In this document: piece by piece, positions 44,028-56,101 of the stretch
How positions within the stretch are numbered: the first letter of the stretch is position 1
How the letters are laid out: each line of letters starts with the position of its first letter
NCBI RefSeq assembly: GCF_001411555.2
Contig: NC_049914.1
Coordinates: 15,764,798-15,828,797, forward strand
Reading direction: 5' to 3'
Length of the DNA stretch: 64,000 nucleotides
Source of the DNA: Juglans regia
Lineage: Eukaryota > Streptophyta > Magnoliopsida > Fagales > Juglandaceae
Program-made: the position numbers and the translations under genes
Notes under the pieces: generated by a model
The model's input: the letters and a program-made list of their open reading frames with translations, nothing else
Database searches by the model: none
What the model was told of the DNA's origin: nothing

Positions 44028-47000
44028 TGTGACACCCCCGAATTCCGCTTGGGATCGGACAGACATTTGAAGCGTCGAGACATGCAACACAAGGTTACCT
44101 ACCCCCGTTCATAACATATAAGATGCAATAATTCCTAGCATGCATCTAGCATTATGCAATATTCGCAGCGGATAATTTTTTTTTCTTTAGCAATACTATG
44201 CACCAAACTGAAATATCCCAAATACTTAAAAGATACTTTATTCATAATGTCATACTAAACAACTAAGATCACAACAATAGTCCATATGGTCGTGATAAAA
44301 AGAGTGCTGGAGATTGAACTCCACAAATACAAGTAGTAATGAGGTAACTACTGTACTACCATCTACGTCGCACCATCGCTTAGTCGATCGTTTCTAGTTG
44401 GTCGATTCTCGATTCTCCTTTTGATCCTGTAATAAGATCTACCATTTGGGGGAAATGGTAGTTGGGACTGCCACAGTAAGATTTGATTACAAATCTCAGC
44501 AAGTTAATAGGAAACTTCCACACAACTTAATGATGCATGCATGGCAATAAAGCATGAATGCACAATCAAAGTCAATAGAAAACATAACATATCCTGGCAT
44601 AGCATGACATGAAATAATAAGTATAACATAACTTGACATAACATGGCATGAAATAATAAGCATAACATGACTTGACATAACATGGCATGAGCTGACATAA
44701 CATAAATGTGAACTTGGAACTTAAACTTAACTTGACATGACATAAACTTGAAACTTGACATGAACGTAAACTTGAACATAACGTAACGTGAAACATGACT
44801 TGAACGTGAAATACATGAACTTGGAATTTTATTCAATAGACTTAATCATTAAAGTGACCATATGGATACTACACAAGTCCCCTTGAGTCGTGTGTCCCTG
44901 CCGATTACCGCATAATATCACAAGTGTCTATACCAGCTGTGAGTGTGTTAATACATACTCCACAATTGCTGTGGCCCCACGTATTCTACGTGTCACAATT
45001 GCTGTGTCTCACGTAGTGTATGCTCCACAGTTGTTGTGGACCCATACTTCTTGCTCCACAATTGTTATGGCCCCATGACTTATTTGTTTATGCCACACTT
45101 GTTATGGACACACGTAACATAAAGTGTGGCTCCATCGGCATTAGTGCCCGGTGACTAGCTAATTAGGCCACATTCGCAACCTATTGACTGTACTTCGTCA
45201 ATCCAGGAAATTTTACCCCTATTTAGACACTCCAGTGTGAACAAAGGAGTTCCACTAGGATATTATCCTATCCTAGCACTTAGGGTCGTGATTGACATGA
45301 ATGACTTAACTAGCATACATGACATTTCGTAATGTGACGTAACATGAACGTGACATAAAAGACAGAAGTCCTGACATAGCATAACGTGACATGAATGTAA
45401 GAAGACAGACATGACATACTTCGAGACATAAATGTAACAGACAATATTTCATAACATGACATACATGTAACATGCAACATTTCCTAACGTGGCATACCAT
45501 ATAACAGACAATATTTTTTAACATGGCGTAACATGTGACAGTGAATATTACGTGACATGAAATACATGTAACAGATGGCATACTTAACATGACATACTTG
45601 CAATGTATATCAACATATAGCAATACGTGATAGAATATCTTGTTTAATAGATGAATAATTCATGACGGAATAAATTCTGTGTAACAGATAAATATGTAAC
45701 CACTTGGCATGGCACATATGATAACATGCATACATACAATTTAGTTCCCTTACTTATCACTCATACACATTAAACTAATAGTAAGTTAAAAGCTAACTTA
45801 CCTCGATCTTCGCGCTTCGAGACAAAACTCAAGTGCGATCACGAGAAACTCAAAGTAGTAATTTCTAAAAATTAAAACTTAATCACTAACAATTACGAAT
45901 ATGAAAAAATATCAACTTAGAGTAAAATTACCATTTTACCCTCTACATGTGGGAAAATGACCATTTTACCCCTAACTTAAGGATGTTGCATCCTAACTCC
46001 AAAAATCATTAAAATCTACATACCTTATGTAAATTTGCTCCTAAGCTCAAATATCAATTCAGAAAAATTTAAAACTAAACACAACTATTAAAACTCTATA
46101 GGGCCGAAACTTACAAAGGCTATTTCCTTTGATTTTTGTTGTAATTCTTTCAAATTTCAAAACTCATGATTAAACCAAAATTTTTCTTCTACTATACTCA
46201 TAACATATTCCTAAGAATAATCATGTTTTGAATCATGAACAAAAGTCATCAAAATCACTAAAACCATACTTGAGCTTTTTGGTTTTTCTTCAAAGTTCAA
46301 AACAGAATTTTGTTTCTAACTTGTTTTGATCAACCTTTTGATCCATGACTTATATAGATGTGATCTTCAAACCAAAACATCACATGGTTTAAAAAAGTGT
46401 CCTAAAACAGATCTAAGCAACAAACTCAAGATCACATGGTTAAACATCACCCAAAACATAAATTTAGCCAAGAACATCATTACTTTGGCCTAACCGAATA
46501 TCTCATTGTATAAAATTTCATATCTTCGAACCTAACATCAAATATCTTCAAAATAACATTCTAACATGTATATAAGAGGCTTAGGATCTTCTAATAAAAA
46601 TATCAAAGCCATTGGAATAAGATTAAACCATAAAAGATTTAAACTTTCTCAAAACAGAAACTGTTTTTCCTCTTCCAGTTCCTAAGTTTCTAGATCTAAG
46701 AAAATTTTTCACCAAAACGTTTAATCATGCAACAAATCCTCAACCAATAATCATGTACACATGTTAACAGTACTCCATAAAAATTTTGGACCAAAATCTA
46801 TTCATTAGCTTGGTCAAAAACTCCAAAATATAACACACTCTCCAGTTTATCGACCAGAATGACCTTTCTGGGGTCTAAACAACTTTTGACAGATCAAATA
46901 ATCTCCAAATGGAACGAATAAGGTATACATGTAAACTAGTATCCAAAAGAAACAACTTTCATGAAGGAAACGTTGCTAGAAAACACTTACAAAAGCTTTG

Positions 47001-48216
47001 CAACAGGCTCTTACACTAGTTATGGAAAGTGATAGGACTGAAAGGAAGCTTGAGTGTTGCCCTTTTCTTCTCATAAAAATCAGTCCAAGATCTTTTCTCA
47101 AGGTGGAGTGTGAGAGTGAAAGAGTGAGGTGGCCCCTTTAGCTTTGTACTTCAAGAACCTTCTAGGCCCTTCTTGTAAAGATCTGGCCAGCCAAGTGGGT
47201 GTACGAAACTTAGCCATGAAGTAATGCTAATGTGGTCAATTTCGTGGGTCTAAACCGAATGGACCTAAATTTTGGGGTTTAAAGAGGGTTTGGGTTGCTA
47301 TCAAGCCCAAAACCAATATCACTTGGCCCAATCAATTTTTCAGGGTTAACAAGGTTGGATAATGATGTTCTAACACAAATTGAAGGATTAATAGCATGTG
47401 GAAGTGATTTAATCAAGTGATTAAACATAATGCTAGAAATCGGATTAGAAAGGGTTTAGAGGCCAACTTTAGGGCTTGGGAAACCGTTTAGGGTTTCGGT
47501 TTCAACTAAGCTTTTGGGCTTTCAATTGGATTCCAACCATTTAGGGTTTCGCTACGATTGAAACCTTTTTTGGTCTGGCACAATTTGGTTGATCAGATGA
47601 AACAAAGTTTTGCTTAAGTAGCATGATCTTACGCCTTGATTCCTTCAAATCAATCAAACGTTCCTCATGGTGCCAAGTGTCTAATATTATTCACTAAGTG
47701 TGGCTAAGATCTTGCCAAGTATCCAAATAAAACTTCTCTAATCTAATTTGGACACTACACACTGTGATTTTGAAACACTGCAATTGGTGCGCTTACTAAG
47801 GTTACTATTCACTCCGAAAAAGTGAATCATAAACTTAGCACCAAAAATTTATAAATATTCATATTAACCTACACTGAAAATCGTTTACCGAAATTCAACC
47901 TCGAAGTGCTTCTAAAAATTAATTTCATAGTTTCAAACAGGCATTTCGTCCAAAAATATGAAAATAAACTTATTGCGCCATAAAATCCTAAATAATCAAC
48001 TGAGTCTAATGGCGTAGACCATAACGCATTCTGACACTTCTAACTATCTCAAATAAATAAAACTCATATTTATAGCATCATAGTGAGTGACAACACTGAT
48101 TATGTTGACAGACTAAAACTTATGCGATTAGTCGATTCGTAAAAACTCATGGGGTTTTCACGAGATTCCTAAAGTCAATAGAAATTCCACCAGTGAATTT
48201 CTAGTGGGCTATTACA
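44028..48216 (-). mobile_element. Family-L giant LTR, copy C (4.19 kb, solo, perfect duplication)
   Basis: From TGTGACACCCCCG to GGGCTATTACA on the plus strand, flanked by ACTTT at 44023-44027 and 48217-48221. Removing it with one ACTTT restores an intact satellite unit. TG...CA ends plus a 5-bp duplication are what an LTR or solo LTR leaves. No coding body; frames are short and overlap on both strands. Palindrome cluster at about 44950-45090. Confidence 0.92.
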
Positions 48217-51200
48217 ACTTTGCCACTTTGCACTCCATTTGTTCTCTACAAAGCAAGGACAAAGTGGTTATAATAAGAGGTGCTCTGATTGGCCTAGGGA
48301 AGGCGCATACATACTAGAACGTCATGGTATTTCCATGGGAAGCCTGCGATTGAAAAAGTCCAACCTCATGACGTTGCCACTTTGCACTCAATTGGTTCTC
48401 TACTAAGCAAGGGCAAAGTGGTAAAAATGAGAGGTGCTTCGATTGGCCCAGGATGGGGCATACATACAATAATATCATGGTAGCACCATGGGAAGCCTAT
48501 GAATGAAGCACCCCAACCTCATAACTTTGCCACTTTGCTCTCAATTGGTTCTCTACTAAACAAGGGCAAAGTGGAAAAAAATAGGTGCTCTGATTGGTCC
48601 AGGGATCAGGCTTACATACCATAAAGTCACGAAAGTACCATGGGATGCCTGCATGAAAAACTTCAGCCTCATAACTTTACCACTTTCCACTCAATTGGTT
48701 CTCTACCTTATAGCAAGGGCAAAGTGGTAGAAATTAGAGGAGCTCTGATTGGTCCGAGGATGGGGATACATACAATAACGTCATGGTAGTACCATGGGAA
48801 AAACTCCTACCGCATAACTTTGCTACTTCGCATGTAATTTGTTCTTGACTAAGCATGGTTAAAGTGGTTAAAATAGGATGTGCTACGATTGGCCCGGGGA
48901 TGAGGCATACATACCGTAATGTCATGGTATAACCATGGAAGCCCGTGATTGAAAAATTCCAACCTCATAACTTTGCCACTTTGCACTCAATTAGTTCTCT
49001 ACTAAACAAGGGCAAACTGATAAAAATAAGAGGTGCTCCGATTGGCCCGAGGATGGGGCATACAAACCATAATGTCATGGAGGCACCATGGGAAGCCCAC
49101 GAGTGAAAAAATCCAACCTCATAACTTTGCCTCTTTGCACTTAGTTGGTTCTCTACTAATCAATGACAAAGTGGTAAAAATAAGAGGTGCACCAATTGGC
49201 CCTGGGATGCGCATACGTACCATAACGTCAAGGAAGTACCATGGGAAGCTCGCGAGTGAAAAACTCCAACCTCATAACTTTGATACTTTGCACTCAGTTG
49301 GTTCTCTACTAAGCAAGGGCAAAGAGGTAAAAATAAGAGGTGCTCTGATTGACCCAGGGAAGGCACATACGTACCATAACGTCATGGTATTTCCATGGGA
49401 TGCCTGCGATTGAAAAAATCCAACCTCATGATGTTGCCACTTTGCACTCAATTGGTTCTCTACTAAGCAAGGGCAAAGTGGTAAACAGGAGAGGTGCTTC
49501 GATTGGCCAGGGATGTGGCATATATACAATAACATCATGGCAATATCGTGGGAAGCCCGCGAGTGAAAAACTCCAACCTCATAATTTGCCACCTTGCAGT
49601 CAATTAGTTCTCTACTAAACAAGGCAAAACGGTAAAAATAAGAGATGCTCCGATTGGCCCGGGGATTGGGCTTACATATCATAACGTCATGGAAGTACCA
49701 TGAGATGCCTGCAATTGAAAAACTCCAACCTCATAACTATGCCACTTTGCACTCAATTGGTTCTCTACCTTAGCAAGGGCAAAGTGGTAAAAAAAAGAGG
49801 AGCTCAGATTGGTCTGAGGACGGGGCATACATACAAAAAAGTCATGGTAGTAGCATGGGAAAACTCCTACCTCATAACTTTGCTACTTTGCACTCAATTT
49901 GTTCTCGATTAAGTCTGGGCAAAGTGGTTAAAATAAGATGTGCTCCAATTGGCCAGGGGATGAGGCATATGTACCATAATGTCATGGTATTACCATGGGA
50001 AGCCCGCGATTGAAAAACTCCAACCTCATAAGTTATCCACTTTGCACGCAATTGGTTCTCTAGTAAACAAGGGCAAACTGATAAAATAAGAGGTGCTCCG
50101 AATCTTCGATTGGCCCAACGATGGGGCATACATACCATAACGTCATGGAGGCACCATGGGAAGCCCACGAGCCAAAAACTCCAACCTCATAACGTTGCCT
50201 CTTTGCACTTAGTTGGTTCTCTACCAATCAAGGGCAAAGTGGTAAAAATAAGTGGTGCTCCGATTGGCCGAGGATGTGCATGCGTACCATAACGTTAAGG
50301 AAGAAACATGGGACGCCCGCGAGTGAAAAACTCTAACTTCATAACTTTGTTACTTTGCACTCTATTGGTACTCTACTAAGCAGGGGCAAAGTGGTAAAAA
50401 TAATAGTTGCTTCAATTGGCCCAGGGATGCGGCATACAAACCATAATGTCATGGAACTACCATGGGAAGCCTGTGAGCGAAAAACCCCAGCCTCATAACT
50501 TGGCCGCTTTGCACTCAATTGGTTATCTACTAATCAAGGACAAAGTGGTAAAAATAAGAGGTGCTTCGATTGGCTCGGCGCTGTGCATACGTACCATAAC
50601 GTCAAGGAAGTACCATGGGAAGCCAGCGAGTGAAAAACTCCAACCTCATAACTTTGTTACTTTGCACTCAGTTGGTTCTCTACTAAGCAAGGGCAAAGAG
50701 TAAAAATAAGAGGTTCATTGATTGGCCTGGGGATGTGCATACATACCATAACGTCAAGGAAGTACCTTGGGAAGCCCACGAGGGCAAAACTTGAACCTCA
50801 TAACTTTGTTAGTTTGTGCTCAGTTGGTTCTCTACTATTCAAGGGCAAAGTGTGGTAAAAATAACAGCTACTCCAATTGGCCCGGGGATGCACATACGTA
50901 CCATAACGTCAAGGAAGTACCATGGGAAGCCAGTGGGTGAAACACTCCAACCTCATAACTTTGTTACTTTGCACTCAATTGGTTCTCTACTAAGTAAAGG
51001 CAAAGAGGTAAAAATAAGAGGTGCTCTGATTGGCCCAGGGATGGCCCATACATACCATAACGTCATGGTTTATCCATTGGAAACCTACTATTGAAAAACC
51101 CCAACCTCATGACGTTGCCACTTTGGACTCTATTGGTTCTCTACTAAGCAGGGGCAAACTGGAAAAAATAATAGTTGCTCCGATTGGCCCGAGATGCGGC

Positions 51201-54200
51201 ATACAAACCATAACGTCATGGAACTACCATGGGAAGCACGCAAGGGAAAAACTCCAACCTCATAACTTTGTTAGTTTGCCCTTAGTTGGTACTAAGCAAG
51301 GGAAGAGTGGTTAAAATAAGAGGTGCTACGATTGGCCTAGGGATGACCCATACATACCATAACGTCATGGTATTTCCATGGAAAGCCTGTGATTGAAAAA
51401 CACCAACCTCAAGACGTTGCCACTTTGCACTCAATTGATACTCTAGTAAGCAAGGGCAAAGTGGTAAAAAGGAGTGGACTGACACCAAACATTCGAAAAC
51501 ATGCACCAGCCCATTGACATACCTCTCTAGTACCAACGGACCATTGTGTCCCATACCACAGCTTCGGATTAATTGAGTAGGAGTAGGAGTCAAAAGCAAC
51601 ACGGGAGCTATTAGCCTTAGGTTCGGAAAGCATCTTATTTATGAGGTGCTTCGATTTGCCCGGGATGTGGCATACATACAATAACGTCAAAGTATTACCA
51701 TGGGAAGCTCGCGAGCGAAAAACTCCAGCCTCATAACTTTGCCACTTTTCACTCAATTGGTTCTCTACTAAACAAGGGTAAAGTGCTAGAAATAAGAAGT
51801 GTTTCGATTGGCTCGGGGAAGGGGCATACATACAATAACGTCATGGAAGTACCATGGGAAGCCTGCGAGAGAAAAATTCAACCTCATAACTTTTCCACTT
51901 TGCAGTCAATTTGTTCTCTACTAAGAAAGGACAAAGTGGTTAAAACAAGAGGTGCTCAGATTGGCCAGGGGAAGGCACATACGTACCATAACGTCATGGT
52001 ATTTCCATGGGATGCCTGCGATTGAAAATCTCCAACCTCATGACATTGCCACTTTGCACTCTAATTGGTTCTCTACTAAGTAGGGGCAAAGTGGTAAAAA
52101 TAATAGTTGCTCCGATTGGCCTGGGGATGCGGCATACAAACCATAACATCACGGAAGTACCATGGTAAGTCTGTAAGCGAAAAACCCCAACAACATAACT
52201 TGGCCAATTGGCACTCAATTGGTTCTCTACTAAGCATGGACAAAGTGGTAAAAACAAGAGGTGTTTTGATTGGGTCGGGGAAGGGGCATACATACAATAA
52301 CGTCATGGAAGTACCATGGGAAGCTTGCGAGCGAAAAACCCCAACCTCATAACTTTGCCACTTTGCACTGAATTGGTTCTCTACTAAGCAATGGCAAAGT
52401 AGTAAAAATAGGAAGTACTCCGATTGGCCCGAGATTGGGTCATACATACCATAACGTAATGGAAGTTCCATGGGAGCCTGAGAGCAAATAACTCCAACCT
52501 CTTAACTTTGACAGTTTAAACTCAATTGGTTCTCTACAAAGCAAGGGCAAAGTGGTAAAAATAAGAGGTGTGCCGATTGGCCTGGGGATGGGGCACACAT
52601 TCCATAATGTCAGGGTTTTACCTTGGGAAGCCCGTCATTGAAAAACTCCATCCTCTTAACTTTGCCACTTTGCACTCAATTGGTTCTCTAAAAAGCAAGG
52701 GGAAAGTGGTAATAATAAGAGGTGCCCTAATTGGCCCTTGGATGGGGCATACGTACCATAACGTCAAGGTATTTCCATGGGAACCCTACGAATGAGAAAC
52801 TCCAACCACATGATGTTGCCACTTTGCACTCTATTCGTTACCTATTATGTGGGGGCAAAGTGATAAAAATAATAAGTGCTCCAATTGGCCTGGGGATGTG
52901 GCATATATACCATAACATTGTGGAACTACCGTGAAAAGCCTGTGATTGAAAAACTCCAACCTCGTAACTTTGCCACTTTGCACTCAATTGGTTCTCGACA
53001 AAGCAAGGGCAAAGTTGTAAAAATAAGAGGTACTCTGATTTGCCCGGGATGGGGCATTCAAACCATAACGTCATGGAAGTACGATGGGAAGCCCGTGAGT
53101 GAAAAACCCCAAATTCATAACTTGGCCACTTTGCACTCAATTGGTTCTCTACTAAGCAAGGGCAAAGTGGTAAAAATGAAAGGTGCTTTGGCCTGGGATG
53201 GGGCATACATACAATACCGTCATGGTACCTGCGAGCGAAAAACTCCAACCTCATAACTTTGCTACTTCGCACATAATTTGTTCTCTACTAAGCATGGGCA
53301 AAGAGGTTAAAATAAGATGTGCTCCTATTGGCCTAGGGATAAGGCATATGTACCATAACGTTGTGGTATTACCATGGGAAGTCCGCGATTGAAAAACTCA
53401 ATCCGCATAACTTTGCCACTTTGCACTCAATTGGTTCTCTACTAAACAAGGACAAACTGGTAAAAACAAGAGGTGCTCCGATTGGCCCAAGGATGGGGCA
53501 TACATACCATAACGTCATGGAAGTACCATGGGAAGCCTGCGATTGAAAAACTCCAACGTCATAACTTTGTCACTTTTTACTCAATTTCTTCGCTATCTTA
53601 ATAAGGGCAAAGTGGTAAAAATAAGAGGTGCTTCGATTGGTCTGAGGATGGTGCATACATAGACAGCATAACTTCATGGAGGTACCACAGGAAGCCCGCG
53701 AGCAAAAAAATCCAACCTCATAACTTTGCCTCTTTGCACTTAGTTGGTTCTCTACTAATCAAGGTCAAAGTGGTAAAAATAAAAGGTGCTCCGATTGGCC
53801 TGGGGATGCGCATTCGTACCATAACATCAATGAAGTACCATGGGAAGCCCACGATCAAACACCTCCAACCTCATAACTTTTTCACTTTGCACTCAGTCGG
53901 TTCTTTACTAAGCAAGGACAAAGTAGTTAATATAAGAGGTGCTCTGATTAGCCTGGGGATGGCGCATACATACCATAACGTCATAGTATTTCCATGCGAA
54001 GCCTACGATTGAAAAACTCCAACCTGATGACACTGCCACTTTGCACTCTATTGGTACTCTACTAAGCAGGGGCAAAGTGGTAAAAATAATAGTTGCTCCA
54101 ATTGGCCCAGGGATGTGGCATACAAACCATAACGTCATGAAAGTACCATGGCAAGCCTACTAGCGTAACATCCCAACCTCATAACTTTGTCACTTTGCAT

Positions 54201-54460
54201 TTAGACGGTTCTCTACTAAGCATGGGTAAAGATGTAAAAATAGGAGGTGCTGATGGCACATACATACCATAACGTCATGGTATTTCCATGAGAAGCCTGC
54301 GATTGAGAAACTCCAACCTCATGACCTTGCCACTTTGCACTCTATTGGTTCTCCACTAAGCAGGGGCAAAGTGGTAAATATAATATGTGCTCCGATTGGC
54401 CCTGGGATAAGGCATACATACCATAACATCGTGGAAATACCGTGAAAAGCCCGTAATTGA
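48217..54460 (-). repeat. S154 satellite array, block 4, reversed (about 40 units)
   Basis: Longest block. Units of ~154 bp, some shortened. Subtypes recur in order: a unit lacking ~17 nt of the GAAGCCCGCGAGTG segment lies at 48781 and again at 49842, 1,061 bp apart, with the same neighbouring subtypes on both sides. Subtypes with GTCAAGGAAG, GTATTTCCATGG and GGAGGCACC follow the same relative order as in block 1 once strand is allowed for. A non-satellite insert sits at about 51472-51637. Long frames in the array (up to 144 codons) are not genes. Confidence 0.9.
51472..51637. other. Non-satellite insert in the satellite array
   Basis: About 165 bp between GTGGTAAAAA and ATGAGGTGCTTCG, where neighbouring units have only TAAG. 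It matches no other part of the window. It includes CATTGTGTCCCATACCACAG and GAGTAGGAGTAGGAGTC. No target duplication or terminal repeats can be seen. Could be filler DNA or a captured fragment. Confidence 0.7.
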
Positions 54461-54549
54461 AATTAGCATGCAATTTCTTATCATATTCAAATCTCAACAA
54501 CTTTGCATCTAAAATGAAGACAAGGACATACCTTCTTGCTAAAGCATTA
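54461..54549 (-). pseudogene. Short family-G RNase H fragment
   Basis: About 86 bp, minus strand, coding for LARRYVLVFILDAKLLRFEY-like sequence, same stretch as 23205-23290 in M. It joins satellite on the left and the start of V's LTR, in opposite strand, on the right. Confidence 0.8.
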
Positions 54550-55350
54550 TGATGGGAACCAAGGTGGGCCTACTCTTAAAGATCATTTGCAAGTTTCAGA
54601 TGGGCTAATTACAAGATCAAGAGCCAAGAAGATCAAGGAAGCAATGCAAGGATTGATGCAATCCACTTGGGATGAAGCTAGCAAAAGCCCAAAACTCAAG
54701 ATTGGCTTGAAAGAAGGAGAACTAGTTTTGATCCACTTGATTCAAGCTATGGAAGACATGGCGTAGAGATAGGGCCTATTGTTATTGGAGGCTTCCAAAT
54801 TGGTTAAAGGATTTATTTTATTAGTTTATAATAAGTGGGCTTGAGGATGCTTGGCCCACTTGTCTTATTTCTTATGAACTAGGGTTTTTGGGAAGGCCTT
54901 GTATTTTGGCCAAGGGCTTATTTGAAAAATTACTTTTTAGGAACTAGGATTTCAAGAGGTTGTATTGTTATTGTAGCCACGTTATAGTAGCCGTGGCATT
55001 GTTCATCTAGCCATATATTTTGGGAGAAATGGCTTTATTTTGCCTAGCATTTTAATTAGGTTGTAGTTTAAATACTCTTTGTAGCCTCATTTGAAACTTT
55101 AGACAATATTGAGTTTTCATTGTGAGTTGAGTTTACTCCTCTTGCTCTTGATTGAACTTTTGAACTTATTAAAGGTAAATCACAACCTTTGTTGTGTTCC
55201 TCCTTATAATTTGGGTTCTTGAGACAGGTTCTTGAAACGAGTTCTCAACGGATCTAGATTCTCTATCCATTGACTTGATTTTGGCTTTCTTGGCTGAGTT
55301 TTCAAATTGATTGAGGATTCAAGGGATTCCATTCTTGTGGGTTCATATCA
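54550..55350 (+). mobile_element. 5' LTR of family-G element V
   Basis: 801 bp from TGATGGGAACC to TTCATATCA. The pol tail is open (54536-54766: ITRSRAKKIKEAMQGL, LVLIHLIQAME, then stop), one of the best-kept copies of the LTR-encoded tail. Confidence 0.88.
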
Positions 55351-56101
55351 TTTGGTATTCAGAGCAAGGTTTCCGATCAGGTTTGATTCTATCTTTTATT
55401 TCTTGTATATTTAATTCTAGGGCTTCATTGTTTTAGGATTAAAAAAATAAAAAAAATAAAAAATAAAAGATAAAAGAAAAAAGGTGGCTGTCGAATTTCT
55501 TCACTATTCTTATGGCTGCCGAATTTCATTGTTCTAGGGTTTGTGTTGGCTGAAATCTCTTGTTCTAGAGGCTGCCATATATCACACTTATCCTAGGGTT
55601 CTTGATTGTGATAAAATCAGTTGGTGAAAAGACAAGAAAAAAAAACTCATCCAAAAAAAAAAAAAAAATCTGAAATTTTTTCTTGAACCTTATCATCAAA
55701 GGGGCTTCATACATCATTCTAGTTTGTATCTTGTCTTATAGTTACTGTTTCATTCATTTTTTATTCCTTCTATGTTTCTCTTGTTCTTGTTTATTGCACC
55801 TAATTACTAGTTGGGATAAAACAATGTTGCATTATCTTGATTGAGTTCAATTAGTTCTTAAAGAACTTGAGTGGGAAAACTCTTGAGGTAAAAAGCAAGA
55901 GAGTGTGAGACTATTATTAGATAAAAAACCAATTAAAAGTGAAACATGAGTGGGGTGCCATTACTTGAGTGTAAACACGTAAGAGAGTGTGTGAGGTTTT
56001 TTTGACCACTAACATTCTTTTGTGCAGCACTTTATAATGTCTCACCGGAGTGGCTCATCACCAAGGGGGAGGTCAGATAACTCATCCTTTGTGTTACAAG
56101 C
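55351..56101 (+). mobile_element. Element V primer site, leader and gag start
   Basis: Primer site TGGTATTCAGAGCAAGG at 55353. An A-rich leader differs from N (AAAAATAAAA tracts at 55440-55480 and 55630-55670). Probable intron 55888-56027, then ATG at 56037 opening MSHRSGSSPRGRSDNSSFVL. The frame is cut after 21 codons by family-L copy D. Confidence 0.75.

Noticed and set aside
49033..49413. 126-codon frame in the reversed satellite, with similar frames throughout the arrays (for instance 52876-53256, 9146-9397)
   Set aside because: They follow satellite periodicity: units near 153 bp keep a frame open across two or three copies, and both strands show it. No recognisable domain and no consistent start.
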